Shown piece by piece: positions 18,767 through 28,279 of a stretch of DNA of 64,000 nt. The translations under genes were made by a program, and so were the position numbers. The DNA comes from Stanieria sp964562685 (GTDB taxonomy: Bacteria; Cyanobacteriota; Cyanobacteriia; Cyanobacteriales; Xenococcaceae): the NCBI GenBank assembly GCA_964562685.1, contig CAZLUP010000001.1, forward strand, positions 62,001 through 126,000, in the 5' to 3' direction. Below the pieces are notes generated by a model that did not search any database, was not told the origin of the DNA, and was given only the letters and a program-made list of their open reading frames with translations. How positions within the stretch are numbered: the first letter of the stretch is position 1; each line of letters begins with the position of its first letter.

Positions 18767-20998
18767 TTAAATCGCTGCTACTTCAGCGCGGTCGCTCTTT
18801 GAGGTCAGCTTTTTTTCTGAAAAATAGCCTTTAGCATATTTAGCGTGGTAGGAATAACGTTCAAATTCACTGGATTTGACACCATTAATTACCATGCCCA
18901 AAATCTGTTTGTTTACAGTTGCTAAAATTTCTTGAGCAAAAGCAGCACTTTCTTGTTCAACTACACCGGGACGACTCACAAATAACAATCCATCGACAAG
19001 TTTACTAAGAGTCAAAACATCAGCAGTAATTGGGAGGGGAGGAGCATCAATTAAAACAAAGTCATAATCTTTTTTCGCTTGGAAAATTAATTGGTTCATT
19101 TCAACAGAATCGAGTAACGCCAGCGGATTGGGTGGGACAACTCCAACAGTTAATAAATCTAGTCTTTCAAGAGGTCGAGCTACTACTTCATGTAAGCTAG
19201 TTTTGTGGGTTAAAACATCTTTGAGTCCTAAGTGATTACTCACACTCCAAAGATGATGTTGAGAAGCCCTGCGTAAATCACCATCAATCAACAGAACGCG
19301 ACGACCTAATTGAGCGATCGCAGCAGCTAAATTTGCTGCAACAGTAGATTTTCCTTCTCCTGGTACTGAGCTAGTTATTAAAACAACTTGTGGGGGATTA
19401 TCTTGATTAAGAATTTTTAAATTTGCCTGAATCATGCGATAGATTTCGCTGTTAAAGGAATCTGGCTCTCTCTGCACTACAATACCATTGGGTTCATCAT
19501 CTGAATATTGAGGAATTAAACCCAACACTTTATAAGGAAATCTTTGTTTAATTTCAGCAATAGTTTTCAAACTGCGGTCTTGCATTTCTAAGAGCAAAAC
19601 GGAGAGGTTAGAAAGCAGCAATCCTAAAACTATGCCCAACAGCATTAAAGCCAACCTGCCAGAATTACCTTTTTCAGGTAATTGAGCCAATTCGATAATT
19701 TGAGCATTACTAGTTTGTTGGTTTTGCAGTAATTTTAGTTCTTGCTGACTATCGAGTAAGTTTTGGTAAACTTTTTCAGCAGCTTCTACTTGACGAATCA
19801 AGTCTTGTTGTTGTTGCTCGATTTGCGGTAGTTGTCTAGCTCGTTGCAGATAAGCTTGTTGAGATTGATAGAGAGAAGCTAATTGTCTTTGTTGACTAAT
19901 GCGATCAATTTCAAGAGAAATATATTTTTCTAATGGATTTTCTTTATTGCCGTCGCTTCTAAGTAAGCCTTCAGAAATTTTAGTATTTGAGCCTACTGTT
20001 TCAGTAATTAACCCTTCTAATTTCTGATTGAGGTCTTGTTTCTTTTCTAACAAACTTTGAATCATGGGATGGTTATCTCGAAAACGTTGCCGTTGTTGAG
20101 CAAGTTCGGTTTCTACATCAGCTAGATCTTTGAAAATGCTTTCAACCACAGGAGTGCCTCCTAGTTGATTAGCTGCAAGAGCTTGATTAAGATTTAAACC
20201 TAGTTGCTGATTGAGAGTAGCCGTTTGAGCTTGTGTTCCCTGATATTGAGCAGCCACATTAGCGATTTGCTGATTGAGATTACCCAACTCCATCACTAAG
20301 GTTTCTTTCTCTTTGGCTAGATTCACTACTCGATTTGCTTCTTTAAATCTCCGTAAATTAGTTTCGGCTTGGGACAGTTTTTGTTCTATTTTGGGAAGTT
20401 GATTGCTAATAAAACTGTCAGCGTTAGCAGTCTCAGCTTGAGTACTTTTAACTTGTTCATCTAAATAAAGTTTCATCAACGTATTGATGACATCAGCAGC
20501 AGTGTAGGGGTCTGGGTCTTGATAAGCTAAACTAATTACGTCAGTTCCACCAATAATCTCTATATTCAGTTTTTTGGATAAAACTTCTGGTTTGAGTGTC
20601 TTACCTTCGTCATCTTTAAGCTTTAATTTTTCAATGGTTTGAACCAAAATTGGCTCAGCCGTCATCCGTTCAATTTCGGTTTTTAGTGGACTTTGGTCAT
20701 TAAGCAGAGGTTTTAGCTCACCAACCCCTTGACCAACTTTGGTTAAAGAAGCAGTGTTATTTTGTTTAAAGAGTAATTTACCTTCTGCTTGATAACTTTT
20801 TTTGAGCAAAGTACTAAGAGCAGCCGTTGCACCTACAGTCAGTAAAAATACTGCCAAGGCTGGCTTCCATCGTCTTCTTAACTTTTGTAAGTAATTGTAG
20901 AGATTAACATCGATGCTATCTCTAGAGACAGTATAACTGTTACTTAAAGATAAATTTTCTGGAGTTTGACCGTTACTCATCCCAGCAAAATTAGACAT
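18767..20998 (-). CDS. Wzc-type polysaccharide co-polymerase with bacterial tyrosine kinase domain
   Basis: This 743-residue plasma membrane protein controls chain length and export in Wzx/Wzy systems. It has a cytoplasmic start, a first membrane segment (about 53-70), a periplasmic Wzz domain with long Gln-rich coiled coils (about 195-440), a second membrane segment (about 450-470), and a cytoplasmic BY-kinase domain. Walker A is SSVPGEGKST with Lys550, Walker A' is VLLIDGDLRR and Walker B is VLIDAPP. The C-terminus carries a tyrosine cluster (RYSYHAKYAKGYF) for autophosphorylation. No partner Wza was found in the window. It heads the minus-strand group of the cluster, 64 bases before the phosphohydrolase gene. 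Confidence 0.94.
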   Translation of the reverse strand: MSNFAGMSNGQTPENLSLSNSYTVSRDSIDVNLYNYLQKLRRRWKPALAVFLLTVGATAALSTLLKKSYQAEGKLLFKQNNTASLTKVGQGVGELKPLLNDQSPLKTEIERMTAEPILVQTIEKLKLKDDEGKTLKPEVLSKKLNIEIIGGTDVISLAYQDPDPYTAADVINTLMKLYLDEQVKSTQAETANADSFISNQLPKIEQKLSQAETNLRRFKEANRVVNLAKEKETLVMELGNLNQQIANVAAQYQGTQAQTATLNQQLGLNLNQALAANQLGGTPVVESIFKDLADVETELAQQRQRFRDNHPMIQSLLEKKQDLNQKLEGLITETVGSNTKISEGLLRSDGNKENPLEKYISLEIDRISQQRQLASLYQSQQAYLQRARQLPQIEQQQQDLIRQVEAAEKVYQNLLDSQQELKLLQNQQTSNAQIIELAQLPEKGNSGRLALMLLGIVLGLLLSNLSVLLLEMQDRSLKTIAEIKQRFPYKVLGLIPQYSDDEPNGIVVQREPDSFNSEIYRMIQANLKILNQDNPPQVVLITSSVPGEGKSTVAANLAAAIAQLGRRVLLIDGDLRRASQHHLWSVSNHLGLKDVLTHKTSLHEVVARPLERLDLLTVGVVPPNPLALLDSVEMNQLIFQAKKDYDFVLIDAPPLPITADVLTLSKLVDGLLFVSRPGVVEQESAAFAQEILATVNKQILGMVINGVKSSEFERYSYHAKYAKGYFSEKKLTSKSDRAEVAAI

Positions 20999-21274
20999 AT
21001 TGATAAACTACTTTTTATTATTAGTTTAAATTATTTCGTTTTTATATTCCGTTATAGAAATATATACGCGATAAAACCTCTACTTACTTTAAAGTTTTTG
21101 TAAAGTTGAGTAGATAAAGTATGAAAGAGGTAAACACTTATTGATTAAACTACTTAACCTAAGCGATATCTCTATTTTTTTTCACTGCTTAGTTTAAGTA
21201 ATTGCTCGTCTCCCGTAAAATTGTCGAGGAAACTTTCACCAAATTATCAATCCAGATTGAGAAAAAAATTGATT

Positions 21275-21907
21275 TTAATTATGTTTTAATAAATGAATTT
21301 CTTTTTGTTCTGAATCACAATAAATCCAGCCTAAATCTTGTAGACGATGGACTAGATTAGAAATAGTTACGCCTAAAGTTTCGCTAATTTTGTACAAATT
21401 TTGCCACTTAGTTAAATCTTTACCTTGACTCAATTCTAATAAATAATACTGAGGCATCAACAAACACCCTGCAAAATATTGTGCTTGCCATTCAATGCCT
21501 TCGCTACTTTCAAGACTGCGACACAACAAGGGTTCAACTTTAATTGCCAATCCTTTTTGTTTTAAGCGAATCTGACGTTCTACTTCAGTGCGATCAATAT
21601 GCAATACCCAATGCCCAATTTCATGAGCAATGGTTGATTCGCCTAATCCTGCTTGTAACTGAGGAATGCGATCGTTTATTTCGATTAATTTTTCTAGGGG
21701 TAAAATTCTGGCAGCAATTGCGCCATATTCGTCATCACTAATATTATCCCAAACTACATCTAATCCTAAGAATTCAGCGATTCGACTGGCATCTAAAGGG
21801 AATTTGGGCAGATAATTTGGCTTTTTTTGCATTTGTAGCAAAATATCTAAAGCACAAGCTTCGATGGTGAGTTTTGGAATAAAGCTATAGGGACGAAAAA
21901 TACTCAA
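21275..21907 (-). CDS. ImmA/IrrE-family zinc metallopeptidase
   Basis: The 210-residue protein carries the zinc motif HEIGH (His95, Glu96, His99) in STIAHEIGHWVLHID and a downstream EWQAQYFAGCLLMP block with Glu139, the usual third-ligand region. A winged-helix-like C-terminal part follows. ImmA/IrrE enzymes typically cleave a partner XRE repressor in response to stress or mobile-element signals. The start is a TTG at 21907, well supported by AGGAG eight bases upstream, which overlaps the stop region of the preceding XRE gene (5-base gap). Translational coupling is therefore likely and the two form a functional pair. It could act as a regulator, a toxin-antitoxin-like unit or a domesticated prophage switch. 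Confidence 0.9.
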   Translation of the reverse strand: MSIFRPYSFIPKLTIEACALDILLQMQKKPNYLPKFPLDASRIAEFLGLDVVWDNISDDEYGAIAARILPLEKLIEINDRIPQLQAGLGESTIAHEIGHWVLHIDRTEVERQIRLKQKGLAIKVEPLLCRSLESSEGIEWQAQYFAGCLLMPQYYLLELSQGKDLTKWQNLYKISETLGVTISNLVHRLQDLGWIYCDSEQKEIHLLKHN

Positions 21908-21912
21908 GCTGA

Positions 21913-22281
21913 TTACTCCTGACGATCTGCTCCAACTGCTTCGCGAAAAACCTTTTGAGCAAAATCAGGATTTTCTCGCATTCGTCGAAACAAAGCTGGC
22001 ATATCCTTGTAATGTTGTTTAAGTAAATCTTCTTCTTGTTGGGGAATTCTCCCAGCTAGATAGATTAATTGTTCTTCATCTAATTCAAGTTGACGAGCCA
22101 AAATCCGAATTGCTTCTTCTTTGGGGGGATAATCAGCCCGATTGTTTTCTAATTTAGATAAATAGGTAAAGTCTAAGTCAATTAATTTGGCTAATTCTCT
22201 TTGACTGTAACCTTTATTTTTTCGTGCTTGACGAATCAGTTGACCAAAATTATCTTCCATTGTTTTCTGCCTCAACTTCAT
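21913..22281 (-). CDS. XRE-family helix-turn-helix regulator, partner of the ImmA-like peptidase
   Basis: The 122-residue protein has an N-terminal Cro/CI helix-turn-helix: FGQLIRQARKNKGYSQRELA, then LIDLDFTYLSKLENNRADYP (about 12-52). The remaining acidic and Gln-rich region (about 60-122) may hold the dimerisation or cleavage site for the neighbouring protease. Met1 (22281) and Met8 (22260) are both possible starts. It is the first gene of the pair, and autoregulation is likely by analogy with the family, but no operator was identified in the 81 bases upstream, which contain a CAGTTA-type repeat. Confidence 0.9.
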   Translation of the reverse strand: MKLRQKTMEDNFGQLIRQARKNKGYSQRELAKLIDLDFTYLSKLENNRADYPPKEEAIRILARQLELDEEQLIYLAGRIPQQEEDLLKQHYKDMPALFRRMRENPDFAQKVFREAVGADRQE

Positions 22282-22324
22282 ACTATTTAAATCTTATGAG
22301 AATTTGAAGAAAACATCAACATAG

Positions 22325-22350
22325 AACAGTTACCAGTTATCAGTTACTAG
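22325..22350. repeat. CAGTTA/CCAGTTA intergenic repeat, short copy
   Basis: Iterated CAGTTACCAGTTATCAGTTA lies in the gap between the XRE regulator and the response regulator. The same unit recurs at 37345-37416 and 57857-57937, where it flanks perfect palindromes. Such units are common intergenic repeats in cyanobacterial genomes. No coding role is suggested. Confidence 0.6.
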
Positions 22351-22362
22351 ATAAATATTCAC

Positions 22363-22737
22363 TTACCAATTGAGAATACTTTTAATTTGGTTGACCAAAT
22401 TTTGTGGTTCAAAAGGTTTAACAATTACGCCAGCAACTCCCAAATTTTGTAACTGTTTTTGTTCACTTATTTTAGCTTTAGCTGTTAGTAAAATAGTAGG
22501 AATATGTTGAATTTTTTGATTGATTTGAAGTTGTTTAAAAGTAGCAATGCCATCCATATAGGGCATCATCACATCGAGTAAAATAGCATCTGGTTGTTGT
22601 TGTTCTGCTTGTTTTAATCCTTCTGCCCCAGAAGCTACGGGAATTACTTCCCAACCAGCGATCGCTTCTAAACAAATTTGAATAACTTCTCGAATACCAT
22701 CATCGTCATCAACGACTAAAATTCTTTTATTGGACAT
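22363..22737 (-). CDS. Single-domain response regulator
   Basis: A 124-residue stand-alone receiver domain. It has the acidic pocket (VVDDDDG at 8-14), the phosphoacceptor Asp55 in ILLDVMMPYMDG, the switch Thr in ILLTAKAK and the conserved Lys in VIVKPFEP. There is no output domain, so it acts through a partner protein. It starts two bases after the stop of the large histidine kinase, almost certainly in the same transcript, and is the obvious substrate of that kinase. Confidence 0.95.
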   Translation of the reverse strand: MSNKRILVVDDDDGIREVIQICLEAIAGWEVIPVASGAEGLKQAEQQQPDAILLDVMMPYMDGIATFKQLQINQKIQHIPTILLTAKAKISEQKQLQNLGVAGVIVKPFEPQNLVNQIKSILNW

Positions 22738-22739
22738 AA

Positions 22740-25700
22740 TTAATTATTAATCTCATCAGCTTGAATTAAAGGAATGGTGAAAAAGAAATTACTTCCTTTG
22801 CCATAAATACTTTCTGCCCAAATTTTTCCGCCATGCTGTTCAACAATATTACGACAGATGGCTAAACCTAAACCCGTTCCACCTTTACGGCGAGAATCAG
22901 AAGCATCGACTTGATGAAAACGCTCGAAGATAGTTTCTAATTTATCTGATGGTATCCCTCTACCTTGGTCTTGAACTACAAAAAGAACCTTGTCTGATTG
23001 TTGAGTTACATCAAGCCAAACCCGAGAACCTCGTTCAGAAAACTTAATCGCGTTAGTTAAAAGATTAGTCAACACTTGAACTATGCGATCGCCATCGGCA
23101 TAAAATTCTAAGTCTTGGTTGGTAACTTCTAAAATAATTCCAGCGCGATTGGCTATTAATTGAACCTGTTCAATTGCTCGTAACATTATCTCTTGAGCCT
23201 GAACTAATTTTTTAATCAAATCAATTTTGCCAGATTCGAGTCGCTCTAATTCTAAAATATCGTTAACTAGGCGAACGAGACTTTCGGTACTTTCTGCTGC
23301 AATTTTAATAATCCGTTGTCCTTGTTCAGATTGAGGCTGTACAATTCCACTCACAAGTAAACCCAAAGCACCATGAATTGAGGTTAAAGGAGTACGTAAT
23401 TCGTGACTAACAACGGAAATAAATTCATCCTTCATTCGTTCCATAGCATGACGTGCTGTAATATCTTCACCAATGCACATCATTCCGATTGTTTCTCCTT
23501 GAAGGTTGCACATTTGAGTACTATTCCAACTAATTATTTTTTCTTCTCCTGATTTAGTTAGCAGAATTTTTTGATGATGATAATAGTAAGGGGAATCAGG
23601 TTGAATAATAGATTGAAAGATTTTTATAGCTTCCGAACGATTTTGAGGATGAACTAAATTGATAAAAGGTTTACCAATTGCTTCAGTAGCGGTATATCCC
23701 ATTAGTTCTAAAAAGAAGGGATTAGCATAATCAAGGCGACCTTGAAGATCCATGCCAATGACCAAAAGACGAACATTTTCTAATAAAGTACGCCAGCGTT
23801 TTTCCGACTCTTGTAGAGTAGCTTCAATTTGTTTGCGATCGCTAATATCTAAACAAGAACCGATAAAACCTGCAAAACTACCATCAGGTCTAAATCTGGG
23901 CGCACCATAATCAAGCATCCAGCGATATTCACCATCAGCGCGTTTGAGACGATATTCTAATTGAAAAGGTTGACGATTATTAAAGGCAGTTTGATAGGTA
24001 TCGAGATACTCCTGTTGATCGTCAGGATGTACCCCTTCTGACCAACCATGAGCTAATTCTTCTGCCATGGTTCGCCCTGTAAACTGTAACCAAGCTTGGT
24101 TAAAAAAGATCGAGTGGCCATCACTTCCTGAAAGCCAAACCAACATCGGAAAGCTATTGACCATTAAGCGAAAACGCGCTTCACTTTCTTCTAGAGCAAC
24201 TTGTACTTGTTGTCGTTGGTAAAGTTCTTGTTGCAAACGCTGATTGGTTTGACTTAATTCTTCGGTACGTTGTCTAACTCTGTCTTCTAATTCTTGTTTG
24301 GCTTGTTGCAGTTCTCTTACCGCTTGCTGACGTTGCAATTCGATTTGATGAGCATTAATAAATTTACCAATACTTTGAGCCATCATTTCGATAATTTCTT
24401 GTTCGTGGCTGGTAAAAGGAAAATTTCTAATTTTAGTAGAGGAAAAATTAAGTGTTCCGTAGATTGCTTGTTCTACAAAAATTGGTGTTCCGATATAAGT
24501 TTCTAGCTTTAAGTTTTGATAAACAGGATGAGAACGTAGTTGTTCAATGGTACCAACCTGATGATAAGCAATAGTTTTTTTTTGTTTGACTACTTCAGCA
24601 CAATAAGTATCGCCTAAATTAAGTTGTTGATGGGGACTTAAACCAGTTAAATCAGATACAACGGCGTAAATAGTATAGATTTCACCTTCAATACAACTGA
24701 TAATTCCTGTCGAGCAACCAAAAATTTGACATCCAGTTTGAACATAATCGTGAAATAATTCATCAAAACTAGCGTAGTTAGTGGTATTCAAACGATGTAG
24801 TTGTTTTAGATTAGAGCTAAAAACTGCTAGTTCCTCGGATTTTTGCTGCAATTTAACTTCAGCTTGATGACGACGGGTAATATCTTCAGCAATACAAAGT
24901 AAATATTCTGGTTGACCAAAATCATCAAAAATAGGTACTTTAGTAGTGCGGAGAATTTTTTTACTCAGATTGCCAATCGTAAGAGTTTGTTCGGGAATTT
25001 CAATTACCGTTCTAGTTTCAAAGGCTTGCTGGTCTTGTTGATTAAATAAGTCTGCTTCAGGAAACAAAAAGTAATCATAGACAGTTTTGCCTAAAGCTTG
25101 CTCTGCCGTTAAGCCAAACATTCTTTCGCTAGCTTTATTCCATAGTAAAAATTTACCAAAGTTTGGTTGATTTGCATCTTTCACAAAAACTGCTACAGGA
25201 AGATAATCGATAGTTGTTTGTAAAAATTGCCGAGCTTGTTGAACTTGTTGTTGAGCAAATTGTCGTTGTTTGAGTTCGTATTTAGTGAGAGCTAAAAGTT
25301 CAGCTTGAGCGATCGCAATACCGATTTGAGTAGCTAATTGCTTGAGTGACTCGATTTCTACTTCTTGCCATTGTCGAGGTTGTTGGCATTGATGGGCAAT
25401 TAACAAACCCCATAACTGAGTAGTTTGCTCGGAAGTTGTTTGTACAATCGGAACGACTAAATTAGCAGTAACCTGAAAGGTTTGTAATAACTCTCGATAA
25501 CAAGCTTCAGTTTCTGTTTGATTAATATCTGTTCTGGCTGTAACATTAACCTGTTGATAATATTCAACCCAATTGTTTTCAAAACAGGGGTCTTTAATTA
25601 TACTTCCCAGAATCGACCATTGGGGTTGAGCTACTGATTCTACGATGACAGCACCACTCCAATCAGGATAAAAACGGTAGATCACAGCGCGATCACATTC

Positions 25701-25820
25701 TAATAAGTGACGAACTGCTTCGACACTTCTGTGCAAAATTTCTTCTAGTTCTAAGGATTGTCTAATGTCTAAAGCAACACTAGCCAGGAGACGGTTAATT
25801 TCTTGTTCTGGTATTTTCAT
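22740..25820 (-). CDS. Multi-sensor histidine kinase (GAF-PAS-GAF-PAS-PAS-HisKA-HATPase)
   Basis: This 1026-residue soluble sensor kinase has: a phytochrome-like GAF domain (about 15-175) with the WGLLIAHQCQQPRQWQ segment; PAS (about 205-325); a second GAF (about 345-495); a Gln-rich coiled coil (about 500-545); two further PAS domains (about 550-670 and 675-790, with PAC ends IGSCLDISDR and CIGEDITARH); HisKA with phospho-acceptor His806 in FISVVSHELRTPLTS; and an ATPase with NLLTNAIKFS, QDQGRGIP and GGTGLGLAI. All kinase motifs are intact and there is no membrane segment. AGGAGA seven bases before the ATG supports the start. Its cognate receiver follows directly. The first GAF may or may not hold a bilin; no typical chromophore Cys-His pair was identified with certainty. 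Confidence 0.95.
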   Translation of the reverse strand: MKIPEQEINRLLASVALDIRQSLELEEILHRSVEAVRHLLECDRAVIYRFYPDWSGAVIVESVAQPQWSILGSIIKDPCFENNWVEYYQQVNVTARTDINQTETEACYRELLQTFQVTANLVVPIVQTTSEQTTQLWGLLIAHQCQQPRQWQEVEIESLKQLATQIGIAIAQAELLALTKYELKQRQFAQQQVQQARQFLQTTIDYLPVAVFVKDANQPNFGKFLLWNKASERMFGLTAEQALGKTVYDYFLFPEADLFNQQDQQAFETRTVIEIPEQTLTIGNLSKKILRTTKVPIFDDFGQPEYLLCIAEDITRRHQAEVKLQQKSEELAVFSSNLKQLHRLNTTNYASFDELFHDYVQTGCQIFGCSTGIISCIEGEIYTIYAVVSDLTGLSPHQQLNLGDTYCAEVVKQKKTIAYHQVGTIEQLRSHPVYQNLKLETYIGTPIFVEQAIYGTLNFSSTKIRNFPFTSHEQEIIEMMAQSIGKFINAHQIELQRQQAVRELQQAKQELEDRVRQRTEELSQTNQRLQQELYQRQQVQVALEESEARFRLMVNSFPMLVWLSGSDGHSIFFNQAWLQFTGRTMAEELAHGWSEGVHPDDQQEYLDTYQTAFNNRQPFQLEYRLKRADGEYRWMLDYGAPRFRPDGSFAGFIGSCLDISDRKQIEATLQESEKRWRTLLENVRLLVIGMDLQGRLDYANPFFLELMGYTATEAIGKPFINLVHPQNRSEAIKIFQSIIQPDSPYYYHHQKILLTKSGEEKIISWNSTQMCNLQGETIGMMCIGEDITARHAMERMKDEFISVVSHELRTPLTSIHGALGLLVSGIVQPQSEQGQRIIKIAAESTESLVRLVNDILELERLESGKIDLIKKLVQAQEIMLRAIEQVQLIANRAGIILEVTNQDLEFYADGDRIVQVLTNLLTNAIKFSERGSRVWLDVTQQSDKVLFVVQDQGRGIPSDKLETIFERFHQVDASDSRRKGGTGLGLAICRNIVEQHGGKIWAESIYGKGSNFFFTIPLIQADEINN

Positions 25821-25939
25821 GGGTTAGTCTCCTGCGAGCATACCCTGTAAATAGACGAGATATACCATTCAGGGTAATGATAACCAATTAAGTTTTACGA
25901 CATAACTTGGTATTTCTTAATATTTATTAATACAAATTG

Positions 25940-28279
25940 TTAAACTATTAAGTTTTTGCCTTGAGCTTTTGCTTGATAAAGTCGTCGATCTGCAACTTGA
26001 TAAAGACTCTCTAAATCTTCTCCATCACAGGGGTATTCTGCTAAACCACCACTAAAACTAACTTGAAATTTACGACCGCGAGAATCAGTAAAACTATGCT
26101 GACAAAAAGTAGCAAGTAAGTATTCTAATTTATTATTGCCAGATTTTTTGGAGACATCGTATAAACCGAGAACAAATTCTTCGCCTCCCCAACGTGCTAC
26201 GACATCTTCTTTCCTAAATAATTGGTTTAAAAGTTTGCCCAAATAACGTAAGACGAGATCGCCAGCATCGTGTCCATAGCAGTCATTGACTTGTTTAAAA
26301 TTGTCTAGATCGATCACAATAAAACACAAAGATTTGTTTTGTCGTTTAGCTAAATTGAGTAATCGATTAATTTGCAGAATAAAAGCTTTGCGATTTAAAA
26401 CTCCTGTTAAGGTATCTATTTCACTTTGTTGACGACGATATCTTTCTTTATCCAAACGGTTAAAGATGCGAGTAACTAATTGTTCGGAACTAAGAGGTAG
26501 AGCAAGATAATCATCAACACCAGCAGCAAAAGCTTGTTGAATCATCTGTTCATCTTGACTTTGAGAAATTGCCAAAATTGGTAATTGATACCAATTGGGA
26601 TCGTTGCGTACTACTTGACACAGTTCAATTCCACTAATTTCAGGCAATTCTAATTGGAGGATCAATAAATCGGGAAGCGATTGTTCGAGAAATTGCCAGA
26701 ATTGACGAGGATTAGACAGGAGAATGACTTGAAATCCCCAAGGTGATAAAAGCTGACGAAGTTCGTCTAAAGTATTTTGTTGCTCATCTACCACTAAAAT
26801 TTTGGCAAGAGGAGGATAAAACTGTTCTAAAACTTGCGCGATCGCTTCTAAAACTTGATAGGAAGAAACTGGTTTTTGTAAAAATAATTTACCACCCAAA
26901 CGTGCTACTTTGACTCTAGTAGTTAAACTTTCTTTTGAAGTAAAAACAATGGTTGGTATCGGTGGTTGTTTGGTAGTTAATTCTTCTAATAATTCAAATC
27001 CTCCTTCGGTAGCTTCGGGAAAAGATAAGTCTAATAAAACAATATCTGGAATATTTTGATTAATAATTTTTCTAGCTTGCTTGAGATTATTGGCTACGGT
27101 AGTTTTTAAACCCCAGGTGTTGGCTTCACTCATTAAAACTTGAGTAAGTGCAGAATCATCATCAATAATGAGTAGCTTATGTTGATAGGTAGTAGTTCGA
27201 GGACGGGGTGTTAAAAATAAAAGATTATTAGGAGTATTAGAAGATTGATTTAATTCTTGATTTAAGTTTTCAATTAACTGTTCTAAAAGAGTAAAATCTT
27301 CAAAAGTTAATTGAGAAAAATTCTTTAATTTTTGATTAATTTGGCTAGCATATTTTGAAGCTTGTTTAAAACCAAAAGTTCCTAAAGAACCTGCTAAAGT
27401 ATGAGCAGCTTGTTTGGCTTGAGCTAATAAATTTTCTGTACGAGGTTCATGTTTTAAAATTTGAATTGTTTGTGTCAAAGTTTTTAAATGAGCAAGATAT
27501 TTAGCACGATGTTGTAGCCAAAGATTATTTAAATCAGGAAGTTTTGTACCTGTTTTTTGAGGTTTAACAATTTTTGATTCAGTTTGTTTTGAAGATGATG
27601 CGGTTGATTGCTTTAAACGATATCCCATTCCATAAATAGTTTCAATAAAGTCTGTTGCAGCACCTACTTGTTTTAACTTTTGTCGTAAGCCTTTAATTTG
27701 AGTTCTCACGGCATTTTCTGAGGGAAATTCATCAAAAGACCAAATTTGATCTAATAAAGAGCTTTGACTAAAAATTCGTTGAGGATGACGTAAAAATAAT
27801 TCTAATAAAGCATATTCTTTGGCTGTTAATTTAAGCGGTTGATTGCAGTAGTTTACTTGGCAACTATTAGGGTCGAGATTAAGCCCTTGCCAGTGTAAAA
27901 TGGGTAATAAAGAATCATTTCCCCTTCTCAATAAAGCTCGAATTCGCGCTAATAACTCTTCTAATTCAAAAGGTTTTACTAAATAATCATCAGCACCAGC
28001 ATCTAATCCTTTGACTTTTTTAGTCAGAGTATCTTGAGCAGTTAGGAGTAAAATTGGTGTGCGATCGCCTTGTTCTCGGAGTTTTTGACATAGTTGAATT
28101 CCATCTAGCTTTGGTAGAACCAAATCTAATAAAATTAAGTCATATCCAAAGTTTTGAGCTAATTCTAAACCTTCTAACCCATCTGTAGAGTAATCTACTA
28201 AATAATGCTGTTGTTTGGTTAAAGTTTCTTGTACTAAATTGGCGAGACTTTCATCATCTTCAATCAGCAAAATTTTCAT
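25940..28279 (-). CDS. Hybrid response regulator REC-wHTH-HPt-REC-REC-GGDEF
   Basis: This 779-residue regulator combines an OmpR-type transcription factor with a diguanylate cyclase. Domains: receiver 1 (1-115, Asp52); winged helix (about 125-225, ending TIYGMGYRLK); HPt (about 250-335) with His293 in AAHTLAGSLGTFGF; receiver 2 (about 370-490, Asp417 in VLLDLSFPE); receiver 3 (about 495-615), whose acceptor position is Gln542 (ILQLELPE) and therefore cannot be phosphorylated normally; and GGDEF (about 620-779) with an intact GGEEF at 698-702, so probably active. It could couple a phosphorelay both to DNA binding and to cyclic-di-GMP. It lies 119 bases upstream of the histidine kinase on the same strand. 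A paralogue without GGDEF is at 31402-33222. Confidence 0.95.
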   Translation of the reverse strand: MKILLIEDDESLANLVQETLTKQQHYLVDYSTDGLEGLELAQNFGYDLILLDLVLPKLDGIQLCQKLREQGDRTPILLLTAQDTLTKKVKGLDAGADDYLVKPFELEELLARIRALLRRGNDSLLPILHWQGLNLDPNSCQVNYCNQPLKLTAKEYALLELFLRHPQRIFSQSSLLDQIWSFDEFPSENAVRTQIKGLRQKLKQVGAATDFIETIYGMGYRLKQSTASSSKQTESKIVKPQKTGTKLPDLNNLWLQHRAKYLAHLKTLTQTIQILKHEPRTENLLAQAKQAAHTLAGSLGTFGFKQASKYASQINQKLKNFSQLTFEDFTLLEQLIENLNQELNQSSNTPNNLLFLTPRPRTTTYQHKLLIIDDDSALTQVLMSEANTWGLKTTVANNLKQARKIINQNIPDIVLLDLSFPEATEGGFELLEELTTKQPPIPTIVFTSKESLTTRVKVARLGGKLFLQKPVSSYQVLEAIAQVLEQFYPPLAKILVVDEQQNTLDELRQLLSPWGFQVILLSNPRQFWQFLEQSLPDLLILQLELPEISGIELCQVVRNDPNWYQLPILAISQSQDEQMIQQAFAAGVDDYLALPLSSEQLVTRIFNRLDKERYRRQQSEIDTLTGVLNRKAFILQINRLLNLAKRQNKSLCFIVIDLDNFKQVNDCYGHDAGDLVLRYLGKLLNQLFRKEDVVARWGGEEFVLGLYDVSKKSGNNKLEYLLATFCQHSFTDSRGRKFQVSFSGGLAEYPCDGEDLESLYQVADRRLYQAKAQGKNLIV

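Noticed and set aside
21275..22281. Prophage or integrative element marked by ImmA/XRE genes
   Set aside because: No integrase, attachment sites, structural phage genes or direct repeats were found around the pair.
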